Source of the DNA: Gammaproteobacteria bacterium
Lineage (GTDB): Bacteria > Pseudomonadota > Gammaproteobacteria > SZUA-140
Assembly (NCBI GenBank): GCA_021648525.1
Contig: JAKISP010000021.1
Location: forward strand, 1-61,194
DNA length: 61,194 bases
Direction: 5' to 3'
Position numbers and translations under genes: made by a program. Below are positions 19,074-29,070 of this stretch, in pieces. The first letter of the stretch is position 1. Each line of letters starts with the position of its first letter. The notes beneath the pieces were generated by a model. That model made no database searches and was not told the DNA's origin. It saw nothing but the letters and a program-made list of their open reading frames with translations.

Positions 19074-20558
19074 GTGAGCAATAAGGATACCAATACCAGT
19101 CAATGGTCACTTGTCGTACAGCGCGTCACCTCAGAGAGTGTGGAAGTATGGGTCGGCACGCTCTTTCCAACGCTTAAAAAACCAGACATTGCACGCGTTG
19201 AGCTAATCCACCCTGATGGTCGCAAACAGACCAGACGTATCACAAAGGATCAATGGCAACAGCCATTTAGAAAACTAAACCAGCGTTTCTTCAAAGTGAT
19301 TAAGTTCAATAATCTTACCCCTGGGAAAAATTATTCGCTGAACTTTATTCGTCGCGTAGAAGCTAATGGAAATGTCATTCCGCAGTCATGGCAGCACCTG
19401 CGTAGCGGTGCCTTTTCAACCCTGCCCAATAGAGTGCCACTTAAAGGCAAAAAACCGTTTACCATTGCGCTCGGCAGCTGTTTCTACAACCATCGCGATG
19501 GTGGACGCGCCGCTGCAGCCTACAAAGCACTTTATCAACGTGGAGCAGATAACGTTCGCCCTGACATCACCTTCTTAACCGGTGATCAGGTCTATCTCGA
19601 TATTGGTTTCGACTCATTATCACTTGTACGCGACGAAATCCGCCAGCGTATCGCCGATGACTACGCACTTCACTGGCAGGCAATGGGCAGCATTCTATGC
19701 AATGGTGGCACCTGGATGCTGCCGGATGATCATGAATTCTGGAACGACTACCCATTTTACAAATCAGCCATTCCTCAACTTCAGGCACTACGTCTGGGCT
19801 ACGTACGTAAAACATGGGATGCCGCCGCGACCGATGCGGTCAATAATATTCAGCGAAGCAAGCCTTTCGAAACCTTCAACATTGGTAAAGACCTATCAGT
19901 CTGCATCGCCGACTTACGTTCATTTAGAGATGAAAATGGCTTTACCAGCACGTCGGTTCTTAACAAAATCAAAAAGTGGGCTCACGAGCTACGTTCACCA
20001 GGCATCTTTGTTGCACCACAACCCTTTATCGTCGAAGAAAACGATACCGAAAAAAACCTGCTGAGTTACAAACAACAGTATGCTGGGCTTTTGCAGGCAT
20101 TCTCTGTTAGCGGACACGATATTGTACTGATGAGCGGTGATGTTCATTTTGGCCGAATTGCCACCACGCAACTCGGTAACGAAGCGAAAGGACCGCGCTT
20201 AATAGAAATAGTCGCCTCACCGATGTCAAACCTGACCTATTTAAATGGTATTGCGACAGACAAACCAAAATCAAAACCCATTAAATTTCCAGCACCTGAA
20301 ATCTGTCAATTGAATAACTGGAAACCCGCAAAAGTCACTTACAATAAGCTCTTCCAGGTCAGTACAAAAAAAGGCAACATCTTTTCTGCCTACCCAAAAA
20401 TAAGAACACGCGAGCATTTCATGACGATCAGCTTTAGCCGTAATACCACTGGCACCATTAATCTCAGTGCCAATGCGTGGCGTATTCGTGAAATTAAAGG
20501 GCCTAAAATGCTACCTGTAAAAGACTTTGATCGCACCTTTACCTTTAAACTAAAATAA
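19074..20558 (+). CDS. PhoD-like metallophosphatase/phosphodiesterase
   Basis: A 494-residue protein of the alkaline phosphatase D superfamily. Metal-site motifs are GSCFYNH near 137, FLTGDQVYLD near 165, PDDHEFWNDYP near 220 and LMSGDVHFGRI near 355. PhoD enzymes cleave phosphate mono- or diesters, including phospholipid or teichoic acid bonds. Unlike classic PhoD it has no Tat or Sec signal, so it is probably cytoplasmic. The start is GTG with agggag upstream, 55 bases after the GMC gene; the membrane protein gene follows after 5 bases. The substrate cannot be read from the sequence. Confidence 0.85.
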   Translation: MSNKDTNTSQWSLVVQRVTSESVEVWVGTLFPTLKKPDIARVELIHPDGRKQTRRITKDQWQQPFRKLNQRFFKVIKFNNLTPGKNYSLNFIRRVEANGNVIPQSWQHLRSGAFSTLPNRVPLKGKKPFTIALGSCFYNHRDGGRAAAAYKALYQRGADNVRPDITFLTGDQVYLDIGFDSLSLVRDEIRQRIADDYALHWQAMGSILCNGGTWMLPDDHEFWNDYPFYKSAIPQLQALRLGYVRKTWDAAATDAVNNIQRSKPFETFNIGKDLSVCIADLRSFRDENGFTSTSVLNKIKKWAHELRSPGIFVAPQPFIVEENDTEKNLLSYKQQYAGLLQAFSVSGHDIVLMSGDVHFGRIATTQLGNEAKGPRLIEIVASPMSNLTYLNGIATDKPKSKPIKFPAPEICQLNNWKPAKVTYNKLFQVSTKKGNIFSAYPKIRTREHFMTISFSRNTTGTINLSANAWRIREIKGPKMLPVKDFDRTFTFKLK

Positions 20559-20563
20559 AGTTT

Positions 20564-21487
20564 ATGGACAAAGAAAACACACAGCAACCTGAATCGCAAC
20601 ACGTCACAAGCCTTAATGGTTTTTTAAAAGATGTGATGCGCCTCGCTGTTTTTGCCGCTGAAAGCGGACAGCTCTCAGATGATATTCAGATGGATGAGTT
20701 GTATCGTATGTGGGAGATCAAAATCACTAAAAGGGAGATGCTTGCTGACGATGACATCGCCTATCTACAACACTGCTATCAAATACTCAGTATTCAACTG
20801 GCACCTACGACAGCTATTAGCTTACGCGCCACTGAAAACAAACAGATGAACAGTGGCCTCAGCCACATGCATACCGATGCCGGCAGGCATGTGCGAAATA
20901 TGTGGATTTGGTCGTTTGTCATTCTAGCAACCATTGTCGGCATCAACATCTACCAATACATGTTTGAAATGGCTGGCCCAACAATAGCACAGGAAAATCT
21001 CAGTGCATTTAATATCGCCAATTATATCTACACCTTTATTATCGACCTGACCCCATTTATGTACGGTGCCTTTGGTGCCTGTATTTTCATATTACGCCAG
21101 GCAGAAGAGCAGTTACGAGAACGCACCTTCGACCCAAGAAGACTGCCCGAATATCGAAACCGACTGGTACTCGGTACCCTTAGCGGTGGCGTCATCGTAC
21201 TGCTATATAGCAGTGGTGGCTCAGAGGCCAGTATTAAAATCACAGAAGCAGCGCTCGGCTTTATCGGTGGCTATAGCATCGACCTGCTCTTTTCACTGCT
21301 AGACCGTATCGTCAACACCCTCAAACCAGCAGAGAAAGTAACCAGAATCACCTCACCTCCACCCATTATATCAAGCATAAATCGCCCTCCACTAAAAAAG
21401 GGTGATAAAGAGAATTCACCACAATTAGTCCCGGTCATGAATAAGGAAAGAGATAGCCGGGTTGAAAAGCACTTAAATAAACCCTAG
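20564..21487 (+). CDS. Four-helix membrane protein of unknown function
   Basis: A 307-residue protein I do not recognise. The first 105 residues are polar and probably cytoplasmic. Hydrophobic segments lie at about 112-134, 155-178, 206-222 and 228-248. The last 60 residues are polar and proline-rich. The gene begins 5 bases after the PhoD-like stop codon, so the two are almost surely cotranscribed, and its function is presumably linked to the oxidoreductase/hydrolase and the phosphatase, perhaps as membrane anchor or sensor (inference). Confidence 0.75.
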   Translation: MDKENTQQPESQHVTSLNGFLKDVMRLAVFAAESGQLSDDIQMDELYRMWEIKITKREMLADDDIAYLQHCYQILSIQLAPTTAISLRATENKQMNSGLSHMHTDAGRHVRNMWIWSFVILATIVGINIYQYMFEMAGPTIAQENLSAFNIANYIYTFIIDLTPFMYGAFGACIFILRQAEEQLRERTFDPRRLPEYRNRLVLGTLSGGVIVLLYSSGGSEASIKITEAALGFIGGYSIDLLFSLLDRIVNTLKPAEKVTRITSPPPIISSINRPPLKKGDKENSPQLVPVMNKERDSRVEKHLNKP

Positions 21488-21708
21488 CTTTTTATCATGC
21501 CCCTGATTTTTAATTTTTTCAGTTCTTCTTATCGTGGTTTTTTCAGACACTGATAAGATGTTGGTCTTCGTTTAACTGAGCGTGATTCTATTCTCTATCC
21601 AGGCGCAGTATTTGACTGGTTTACTATGTATTACCAGGGAATTAATATGTTTTTCAAAGCTGATGAGTTACATGCAATTTATAATGAAATTTAAAATCAA
21701 ATCACAGA

Positions 21709-22164
21709 CTAACGAATTTTCAGCAGTTCAACATCAAACACCAACGTAGCATTCGGTGGAATAGAGCCTCCAGCACCCCGTGCGCCATAACCCAGCGATG
21801 ACGGAATGGTTAAGGTGCGCTGCCCACCGACTTTCATCCCTGCCACACCCTGATCCCAACCTTGAATCACCCGCCCGGCACCTAGTTTAAAGCCAAATGG
21901 CTGGCCACGGTCACGCGAGCTATCAAACTTTTTGCCTTGGTTGTTCGTAGCCGATTTATCATAAAGCCAACCGGTGTAATGAACCGAAACCATATCCCCT
22001 CTGGCGGCCTCTGCACCATCACCGACCTTCACATCCTTTTTAACCAGAACTGCAGCGCTCTCTGAGGTGTTAGTAGCCGAGACTTGTTCTGAACAACCAC
22101 TTAGTGCAGCCAATACGGCAAACAACATGACCAGGGGTAGAAAAATAAAACGGCGCTTCATCAC
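21709..22164 (-). CDS. FKBP-type peptidyl-prolyl isomerase lipoprotein
   Basis: A 151-residue protein with a signal peptide ending in lipobox LSGC (Cys24) and one FKBP domain (about 45-151). FKBP signatures [37 protein letters not shown] and [29 protein letters not shown] are intact. It probably catalyses proline isomerisation during folding of exported proteins while anchored to the outer or inner membrane. There is no dimerisation domain, so it is a minimal FKBP. It is divergent from the RIO kinase gene. Confidence 0.92.
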   Translation of the reverse strand: MMKRRFIFLPLVMLFAVLAALSGCSEQVSATNTSESAAVLVKKDVKVGDGAEAARGDMVSVHYTGWLYDKSATNNQGKKFDSSRDRGQPFGFKLGAGRVIQGWDQGVAGMKVGGQRTLTIPSSLGYGARGAGGSIPPNATLVFDVELLKIR

Positions 22165-22320
22165 TTGCTATCTCCTAAAACAGAAAGGGAAAGCGTACCA
22201 TTACACCACCCTTATTTATAATGTGACCATTGTGGCCAACTCCCCAGATGGATTCAATAAGAACCACCTAATTTCAGCGGCTATCCGTTATAATACACCT
22301 TCTAATAAATGTAGCGTTCA

Positions 22321-23175
22321 ATGAAAATACCCAAAAGATTACACCCGTTACTCAACGATGGCCTGATCGACGAGGTGATCTGCCAGTTACAGAGCGGCAA
22401 AGAGGCCCAAGTTTATATGGTACGCTGCGGCGAGGCGGTACGCTGTGCGAAAGTCTATAAAGAGGCCAATAAACGCAGCTTCAAACAGGCAGTGCAATAT
22501 CAGGAGGGGCGTACGGGGCGCAATAGTCGGCGTAACCGCGCGATGCAGAAGCGTTCTAATTTCGGCCAAAAAGAGAGTGAAAAAGCATGGTTGAGCGCCG
22601 AGGTCGATGCGCTCTACCAACTCGCAGCGGCCGGTGTGCGTGTACCTCAACCCTACGGTTTTGTTGATGGCGTACTGCTAATGGAACTGGTTACCGATGG
22701 TGAAGGCCACGCAGCACCAAGACTTGCTGAAGTCGACTTTAACGAGGAGCTGGCACTTGACTACCATCAACGACTGATCCAGGACATTGTACGGATGCTC
22801 TGCGCTGGCCTGGTGCACGGTGATCTATCTGAGTTTAATGTGCTGGTCGATAAAGACGGCCCAGTGATTATCGATCTACCACAGGCAGTCAATGCAGCGG
22901 GGAATAACAGTGCGCCGATGATTCTAGAGCGCGATGTAAACAATATAAGCGATTTCTTTACACGCTTCGCCCCAGAGCTTGCAACAACCACTTACGGCAA
23001 GGAGATCTGGCACCTCTACGAAAAAGGTAGCCTCACTCCAGAGAGCGAGCTGACCGGTCACTTTATCGAGAGTACTATCGCCGCCGATGTGGATGATGTC
23101 ATGAAGGTGATTGATGCCGCCGCTGAAGAAGAGTTTGAACGTCGGCGGCGTGCAGAGGAAGCAGGAAAGGGTTAA
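22321..23175 (+). CDS. RIO1-family serine protein kinase
   Basis: A 284-residue atypical kinase of the bacterial RIO type. Kinase motifs are a glycine-poor nucleotide loop SGKEAQVYMV (24-33), the ATP lysine in RCAKVYKE, the catalytic loop HGDLSEFN at 166-173, and the metal-binding IDLPQ near 183. In bacteria these proteins are conserved, but their substrates are poorly known. The gene is single, with a divergent FKBP gene upstream and smc converging from the right. Confidence 0.9.
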   Translation: MKIPKRLHPLLNDGLIDEVICQLQSGKEAQVYMVRCGEAVRCAKVYKEANKRSFKQAVQYQEGRTGRNSRRNRAMQKRSNFGQKESEKAWLSAEVDALYQLAAAGVRVPQPYGFVDGVLLMELVTDGEGHAAPRLAEVDFNEELALDYHQRLIQDIVRMLCAGLVHGDLSEFNVLVDKDGPVIIDLPQAVNAAGNNSAPMILERDVNNISDFFTRFAPELATTTYGKEIWHLYEKGSLTPESELTGHFIESTIAADVDDVMKVIDAAAEEEFERRRRAEEAGKG

Positions 23176-23208
23176 ACCATGTGAAAGTGGTTTAACCAGA
23201 AACAGTCG

Positions 23209-26200
23209 CTAGACGGCTTCCACCAGCTGCATTGCTTCCGCCACATCTACCGCCACCAGGCGTGAAACACCTGGCTCATGCATGGTGACACCGACCAGCT
23301 GGTTGGAGATCTCCATCGTGATCTTGTTATGGGTAATAAAAATAAACTGCACTCGGTCTGACATCTCTTTAACCATCTGGCTAAAGCGGATAGTGTTGTT
23401 GTCATCAAGCGGTGCATCAACCTCATCAAGGATACAGAACGGTGCGGGATTAAGCTCAAAGATCGCAAAGACCATCGCCACTGCCGTCAGTGCCTTCTCC
23501 CCCCCCGAAAGCAGGTGAATACTGCTGTTTCGCTTGCCCGGTGGATGAGCCATGATGGTGACACCGGCATCCAGTACATCCTCACCAGTCATCTCCAGGC
23601 GAGCACTACCGCCACCAAAGAGACGTGGAAAAAGCTCCTGTAACTTCTCATTCACCTTCTCAAAGGTATCTTTAAAACGGGTGCGGGTTTCGTGATCAAT
23701 TTTACGAATCGCACTTTCCAGTGTCTCAAGTGCCTCGGTAAGATCAGCCAGCTGTGAGTCAAGGTAATTTTTACGCTCCGATTGCTCCGTGTACTCTTCA
23801 ATCGCGGCGAGGTTGATTGCGCCCAGACGCTGAATACGGCGTTCCATCTCTTCCGCCTGCTTCGCCCACTCTGCCTCATTGGCCTCGTCAGGCATCTCTT
23901 CGAGTAGCTGTGCTAATTCATATTGTGACTCTTCGATCTGCTCCAGCAGAGTTTGACGACGTACCTTGATCTCCTGCCACGCCATACGCATCTGCTCTAG
24001 TTCAGAACGGATCGCCAGTATCAATTGTTCAATCTCGCTACGACGACTGCCAAGCTGACGCAGTTGGTGGTCGCACGCTTCAACCTGACGACGTACTTCA
24101 GCCAGTTCACCTTCCACCAGCAGACGCCTTTCCAAAAACGCTTCCAGCTCCACTTTACTGCTCTCAAGCGGCTCAACCCCATCCTCCAGTGCAGTGGTCA
24201 ACTCTTCACGGCGGCGCTCAAGGTTACCCATCTGGCGCTGCATCCGCTCAGTACTGGTGGTCAATGTGCCCAACTGGGTGCGCATCGAGTCGATTCTCAA
24301 CATAAATTCACGTGCGGTATCACGATCGGTCTGTGCCTGCTGACGACGCTCATCTAGCATCACACTCAATTCTTCGCGCTGATCACCCAACAGAATGCGC
24401 TGCTCCTGATGCTCCATCATTTCTGCGATCATCATTTCCAGACGCTCACGCGCCACCACCAGCTCTTCGCTACCCTTTTCATTATGAGCACGAATCTCTT
24501 CAATCTCTTCCTGCAAGCGATGCTTTCTCGCTTCAACCTGCTCCAGACGCGCATTCTTGCTGCTCAGCTGTGAGCGTACCTCAGCATTTTTATGCGCAGC
24601 CTGGTTAATATTACTCTGCAAAGTTTCACGCTGCTCTTCCAGTGCCGCCAGCTTAAACTGCCCCTCTTCAAGCGCTTGCTCAAGCTGACAAAGATGCTCA
24701 TCAGCCTCATCTAATTTCTTCGAAACAAGTTTAAGCTCCTGTTCTCTAACAAGTACGCTCCCTTCTTCTTCACCACCACGAACCACACGCAACCAATCTG
24801 GGCCGATCCATATTCCGTCACGAGTCACGACTGATTCATGCGCTTCTAGCTGAGTGCGAAGTGCTAGCGCATCTTCCATGGTGTCAACCGCGTAGATACC
24901 GGCGAATAGTCCATCTAGTGCCCAGGTCGCCTCAACCTTACTAGCCAGCGACATACCGACCGGTCTGGACGTGGCATTGGATTTAGCCTGAGTATCAAAA
25001 ATACTCAACGTCCCCTGCTGCAATGAGGCAAGCCGATCGGTGACGCACTCAACACCCGCCACACAAAGCGCTTCAATATTCTGACCCAGCACGGTTTCAA
25101 CCGCACGCTCCCAGCCGTTTTCCACATTAAGGGTTTCAGCGAGACGGCGCATGCCATCAAGGTCATGCGCTTCCAGCCAGGTGGTTACCGCCCCCGCCTG
25201 CTTGCCAAGGGCAGCCTTTTGCAACGCATCAAGCGAGGCGTATTGCTTCTGTAACTCAACCAGATGACTACGTGCGTCCACCAGTTCGCGGGTGGTGCCA
25301 CTATTGGTTTCACGCTGCTGAGTAATCTCACTCAGCAGACCATGCACCTCCTGTTGCAGCCCTTCTAGCTGTGCACTGCTCTCGGCAGATTGCTCACTGA
25401 GGGTTGCGACCTCTTCTTTGAGATCACCGGCATCAAGTCCATGATGCTCCTCTTCCTGGCGCTGCAAGCGTTTCTGCTGACGCGCCATATCTTCTTCAAG
25501 GTGGATAATACGGGTACGCTCAACCTCAGATTGCTGGGTCTTGGCTGCCACCGCGCTATTGAATGATTCCCACTCTTCCTGCCAGTTTCGCTGGCTCTCT
25601 TCAATTTCACGTAGCGCCTCGGTCGAAATCTTCGCCTGCGCCTCTGCAGTCTCAAATTGTGGGTCACAGGTCTCTAGCGAGGCGTTGATCTCTTCGATCT
25701 GATGCTGATCATGCTCGATATGTACCTTACCTTCGGTCAGGGTCTGAATCGCCTTCTCAAGCTCTAGCTGATTCTCTTCGCGCTTTTCCTGTATGTGCTG
25801 AATACTTTGCTCAACACGCGCGATATCTGCGCCAATACTATAAAACTGCCCCTGTACCTGATTGAAGTGCTCATTCGCTTCGCTATGCGCGATACGCTGC
25901 TTCTCAATCTCAGTGTCGGTGGTGCACTGCTCAGCCAACTGCCCTTCAAGTGCAGTTTCCCGCCCCTGGATCGCCTGATCTTTCAGCTGCACCTCACCAT
26001 CCAGCCCCTGATAGCGTAACGCCAATAGCTGTGCTTTTACTAAACGCTCTTCTTCTTTAAGGGCTTTATACTTCTCAGCAGTCCTGGCCTGGCGCTGCAA
26101 TGTCTGTAGTCGTTTATCAAGTTCACCTACCAGGTCCTCGATTCGACTCATATTTTCTTTGGTGTGACGAATCCGCGTCTCCGTTTCACGGCGACGTTCT

Positions 26201-26763
26201 TTGTATTTGGAAATACCAGCCGCCTCTTCAAGGAATGCACGCAGCTCTTCTGGCTTCGCTTCAATCAGTCGTGTGATCATTCCCTGCTCGATGATCGAAT
26301 AGCTACGAGGCCCTAGACCCGTGCCTAGAAAAACATCAGTAATATCGCGACGACGGCATTTAGTACCATTCAAATAATAGTTGGATTTACCTTCACGATT
26401 GATCTGTCGCTTAACCGATAATTCAGCATATTTAGCGTATTCACCACCCAATCGCCCCTGGGAGTTGTTAAATACCAACTCAACCATCGCCGCACCGACC
26501 GGCTTACGCCCCGATGAGCCGTTAAATATGACGTCCGCGAGCGAGTCACCACGCAGGTTTTTGGCCGAACTTTCGCCCATCACCCAGCGTACTGCGTCGA
26601 TTACATTTGATTTACCACAACCATTTGGTCCAACAACACCGATCAACTGGCTAGGCAGTTCTAAGGTGGTGGGATCAACAAATGATTTAAAACCGGCGAG
26701 TTTAATTTTCTGCAACTGCATGGCAGAGGAAGATACATGATAAAGGCCACGTAAGACAAGCAT
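23209..26763 (-). CDS. smc: Chromosome segregation protein SMC
   Basis: A protein of 1184 residues with Walker A GPNGCGKS (45-52), two long coiled coils, a hinge near 520-650, and a C-terminal head with signature LSGGEKALTA and Walker B CILDEVDAPLDD. SMC dimers organise and separate chromosomes as a condensin. Most family members begin at the ATG 14 codons further in (26721, MQLQKIKLAGFKSF), but only the outer ATG has a Shine-Dalgarno (aagga), so I keep the longer form; the inner start remains possible. No scpA or scpB lies nearby. It converges on the RIO kinase gene. Confidence 0.95.
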   Translation of the reverse strand: MLVLRGLYHVSSSAMQLQKIKLAGFKSFVDPTTLELPSQLIGVVGPNGCGKSNVIDAVRWVMGESSAKNLRGDSLADVIFNGSSGRKPVGAAMVELVFNNSQGRLGGEYAKYAELSVKRQINREGKSNYYLNGTKCRRRDITDVFLGTGLGPRSYSIIEQGMITRLIEAKPEELRAFLEEAAGISKYKERRRETETRIRHTKENMSRIEDLVGELDKRLQTLQRQARTAEKYKALKEEERLVKAQLLALRYQGLDGEVQLKDQAIQGRETALEGQLAEQCTTDTEIEKQRIAHSEANEHFNQVQGQFYSIGADIARVEQSIQHIQEKREENQLELEKAIQTLTEGKVHIEHDQHQIEEINASLETCDPQFETAEAQAKISTEALREIEESQRNWQEEWESFNSAVAAKTQQSEVERTRIIHLEEDMARQQKRLQRQEEEHHGLDAGDLKEEVATLSEQSAESSAQLEGLQQEVHGLLSEITQQRETNSGTTRELVDARSHLVELQKQYASLDALQKAALGKQAGAVTTWLEAHDLDGMRRLAETLNVENGWERAVETVLGQNIEALCVAGVECVTDRLASLQQGTLSIFDTQAKSNATSRPVGMSLASKVEATWALDGLFAGIYAVDTMEDALALRTQLEAHESVVTRDGIWIGPDWLRVVRGGEEEGSVLVREQELKLVSKKLDEADEHLCQLEQALEEGQFKLAALEEQRETLQSNINQAAHKNAEVRSQLSSKNARLEQVEARKHRLQEEIEEIRAHNEKGSEELVVARERLEMMIAEMMEHQEQRILLGDQREELSVMLDERRQQAQTDRDTAREFMLRIDSMRTQLGTLTTSTERMQRQMGNLERRREELTTALEDGVEPLESSKVELEAFLERRLLVEGELAEVRRQVEACDHQLRQLGSRRSEIEQLILAIRSELEQMRMAWQEIKVRRQTLLEQIEESQYELAQLLEEMPDEANEAEWAKQAEEMERRIQRLGAINLAAIEEYTEQSERKNYLDSQLADLTEALETLESAIRKIDHETRTRFKDTFEKVNEKLQELFPRLFGGGSARLEMTGEDVLDAGVTIMAHPPGKRNSSIHLLSGGEKALTAVAMVFAIFELNPAPFCILDEVDAPLDDNNTIRFSQMVKEMSDRVQFIFITHNKITMEISNQLVGVTMHEPGVSRLVAVDVAEAMQLVEAV

Positions 26764-26961
26764 GAATTCCTTAATTTCGCACTAAACGAGATCCTGAATT
26801 GATTATCTGTTATTTTATCCGCTCTGATGATCTTAATTTTAATTAAAGGAGCGATATCGGGCATTCACCACAGCACATAAACTAGAAAATTAACATTTAC
26901 TTACAGCAGGTTAATAGTTACTTCTAGAATTTACTGTAGAAAAAGCACCGAAAGATAGCCC

Positions 26962-27351
26962 ATGCCCAGCACACCAGGTAAAGCACTCGAAACCTTTGAA
27001 AACCCCAACCAGGATCGCGATTACACCATCCGAATCCGCATCCCGGAATTCACCTGCCTCTGCCCAAAAACAGGCCAGCCAGATTTTGCTACCATCAAAA
27101 TCGACTATGTGCCAGAGCAGAGCTGCATCGAGCTAAAAGCCCTAAAGATGTACATCTGGTCTTTTCGTGACGAAGGCGCATTCCATGAGAAGGTCACCAA
27201 TCAGATGTTGAGTGATTTTGTCGCAGCCTGTGACCCTCGCTTTATGCGCGTAACCGCTGAGTTTAATGTGCGCGGCGGAGTCTACACCAACGTAGTTGCC
27301 GAACACCGCCACCCAGACTGGGTCGCACCTGAACCTGTACACCTACCGTAA
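26962..27351 (+). CDS. queF: NADPH-dependent 7-cyano-7-deazaguanine reductase QueF
   Basis: A 129-residue enzyme of the short (unimodular) QueF type that reduces preQ0 to preQ1 in queuosine biosynthesis. The catalytic cysteine is Cys34 in [13 protein letters not shown], and the conserved glutamate is Glu57 in [11 protein letters not shown]. Most gammaproteobacteria carry the long bimodular form (about 280 residues), so the short form is worth noting. A sugar kinase gene follows 30 bases downstream on the same strand. Confidence 0.95.
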   Translation: MPSTPGKALETFENPNQDRDYTIRIRIPEFTCLCPKTGQPDFATIKIDYVPEQSCIELKALKMYIWSFRDEGAFHEKVTNQMLSDFVAACDPRFMRVTAEFNVRGGVYTNVVAEHRHPDWVAPEPVHLP

Positions 27352-27381
27352 AACTACATCACCTCAAATGGCAGCCTGATA

Positions 27382-28650
27382 ATGGCGCTCTTTCTGGGAA
27401 TTGATGTCGGCACCAGTGGCTGCCGTGCGGTTGTCATCGATGAACACGGCACCCAAATCGCGACGCACCATGTCACGATGGTCACCCCCAGTCAAAAGAA
27501 TGCCCAGCGCTCACAAAATGGCGTGATATGGTGGCAGGCAGTCTGCCTGCTATTGAAAGAATTCGGCAGCATGGTACCCATAAATGAAGTCTCCGCAATT
27601 GCGGTAGATGGCACCTCTAGCACGCTGCTGATCACGGATGAGAACGGCACCCCTCTCCACCACGGCCTCATGTACAACGACGCCCGTAGCCACAAAGAAG
27701 CAGAGCAGATTGCCGCCATCGCACCAGCAGAAAGCGCTGCGCACGGTGCCAGCTCAGCACTCGCCAAACTACTGTGGCTTCAAAAACAGGGAATACCGGA
27801 AAATGCCAGACACGTCTTACATCAGGCCGACTGGATTGCGGGGCGACTAAGTGGCCAATTTGGCATCAGCGATGAGAACAACTGCCTCAAGCTAGGCTAT
27901 GATGTGATCAACCGGTGCTGGCCAGAGTGGTTTGAACAACTAGGCGTTGATTGCTCACTACTACCAGAAGTGACCGTGCCTGGCACCACCATCGGTACCG
28001 TTCAAAATGAATTAGCTAACCAGCTTGGTCTTTCACCGCAAACAAGGGTCGTCAGCGGCACCACCGATAGCATCGCGGCATTTCTTGCCACCGGAGCATC
28101 TGAGGTTGGCGATGCGGTCACCTCACTTGGTTCAACATTGGTACTGAAGGTGTTGTCAGACAAACCTGTCTTTGCACCAGAATTCGGTGTTTATAGCCAC
28201 CGTCTCAATGACAGATGGCTGGTGGGTGGCGCATCAAACTGCGGCGGAACAACGCTGTTACAGCACTTCTCTTCAGAACAGCTGGCAGCCATGACACCTC
28301 AACTAAACCCCGACATACCGACAGGCCTGGACTACTATCCGCTGCCTTCAATCGGTGAGCGCTTTCCAGTCAATGACCCAGGACTCTCCCCTGGAATTAC
28401 CCCTCGACCAACTGATGACGTCCACTACTTTCAGGGACTACTTGAAGGAATCGCCACAGTAGAACAACAGGGTTATCGGTTATTGACTGAACTCGGCACA
28501 CCCTACCCCACTAAAGTTTTGACCATGGGTGGTGGCGCACAAAACCCAGCATGGAACAGAATACGGCAGAATAGACTCGGCATACCCGTTGAGGTGAACA
28601 AAAATACAGAAACGGCATTAGGCTCAGCCATACTGGCCCTCAACAGCTAA
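27382..28650 (+). CDS. FGGY-family sugar kinase (ribulokinase/xylulokinase-like)
   Basis: A 422-residue ASKHA-fold kinase. It begins with the phosphate loop LGIDVGTSGCRA (5-16) and has AVDGTSSTLLI near 74, SGTTDSIAAF near 230 and GGGAQNPAWNRIRQ near 383. It is shorter than XylB (about 480) and similar in length to the cyanobacterial/plant group reported to phosphorylate D-ribulose, so a pentulose substrate is likely but not proven. It probably shares a transcript with queF; no metabolic link between them is evident. Confidence 0.8.
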   Translation: MALFLGIDVGTSGCRAVVIDEHGTQIATHHVTMVTPSQKNAQRSQNGVIWWQAVCLLLKEFGSMVPINEVSAIAVDGTSSTLLITDENGTPLHHGLMYNDARSHKEAEQIAAIAPAESAAHGASSALAKLLWLQKQGIPENARHVLHQADWIAGRLSGQFGISDENNCLKLGYDVINRCWPEWFEQLGVDCSLLPEVTVPGTTIGTVQNELANQLGLSPQTRVVSGTTDSIAAFLATGASEVGDAVTSLGSTLVLKVLSDKPVFAPEFGVYSHRLNDRWLVGGASNCGGTTLLQHFSSEQLAAMTPQLNPDIPTGLDYYPLPSIGERFPVNDPGLSPGITPRPTDDVHYFQGLLEGIATVEQQGYRLLTELGTPYPTKVLTMGGGAQNPAWNRIRQNRLGIPVEVNKNTETALGSAILALNS

Positions 28651-28689
28651 CCCAGAGCAAAAAATCCAGCACAACTCGCTAATCTGGAA

Positions 28690-29070
28690 TTAGTCAACGC
28701 TTAATAAACGCCGCAAACCAGCAAGCAGCTTATCCGGCTTAACAGGCTTTGAAATCCAGCCCGTTGCTCTGACCTCACCGCCAATATGCCTGATCTCGTT
28801 CACTGGTTCAGCAGAGGCGAATAAAATAGGGGTAAACTGGTATTGAGAACAACGGCGCAGACAACTCACCAGACTATCGCCATCCATATCAGGCATGTGG
28901 AGATCGGTAATCACGATGCTATAATTCTGCTTCAGCGCCATCTCCAGCGCCTCAACGCCACACCTTGCCTCACTCACAAGATATCCCGCTTTACGTAAAA
29001 TAGCAGCCATCACAAGACGCGTTGAGTCGGAATCATCAACAATCAAAACAGATACAGATTGAACCATCAT
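28690..29070 (-). CDS. Single-domain response regulator (CheY-like)
   Basis: A 126-residue stand-alone receiver domain. Acidic pocket Asp12/Asp13, phosphoacceptor Asp56 (ITDLHMPDMDG), Ser86 in the switch position and Lys108 (ISKPVKP) are all present, so it should be phosphorylated. It has no output domain and no kinase gene next to it, so its partner must be encoded elsewhere. Unlike CheY of the flagellar switch it lies outside the flagellar cluster; a role in motility is possible but unsupported. Confidence 0.9.
   Translation of the reverse strand: MMVQSVSVLIVDDSDSTRLVMAAILRKAGYLVSEARCGVEALEMALKQNYSIVITDLHMPDMDGDSLVSCLRRCSQYQFTPILFASAEPVNEIRHIGGEVRATGWISKPVKPDKLLAGLRRLLSVD

Noticed and set aside
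23499-23506. G8/C8 run in smc as a phase-variation tract
   Set aside because: It encodes the conserved LSGGEK signature of an important gene; used only as a control for other tracts.
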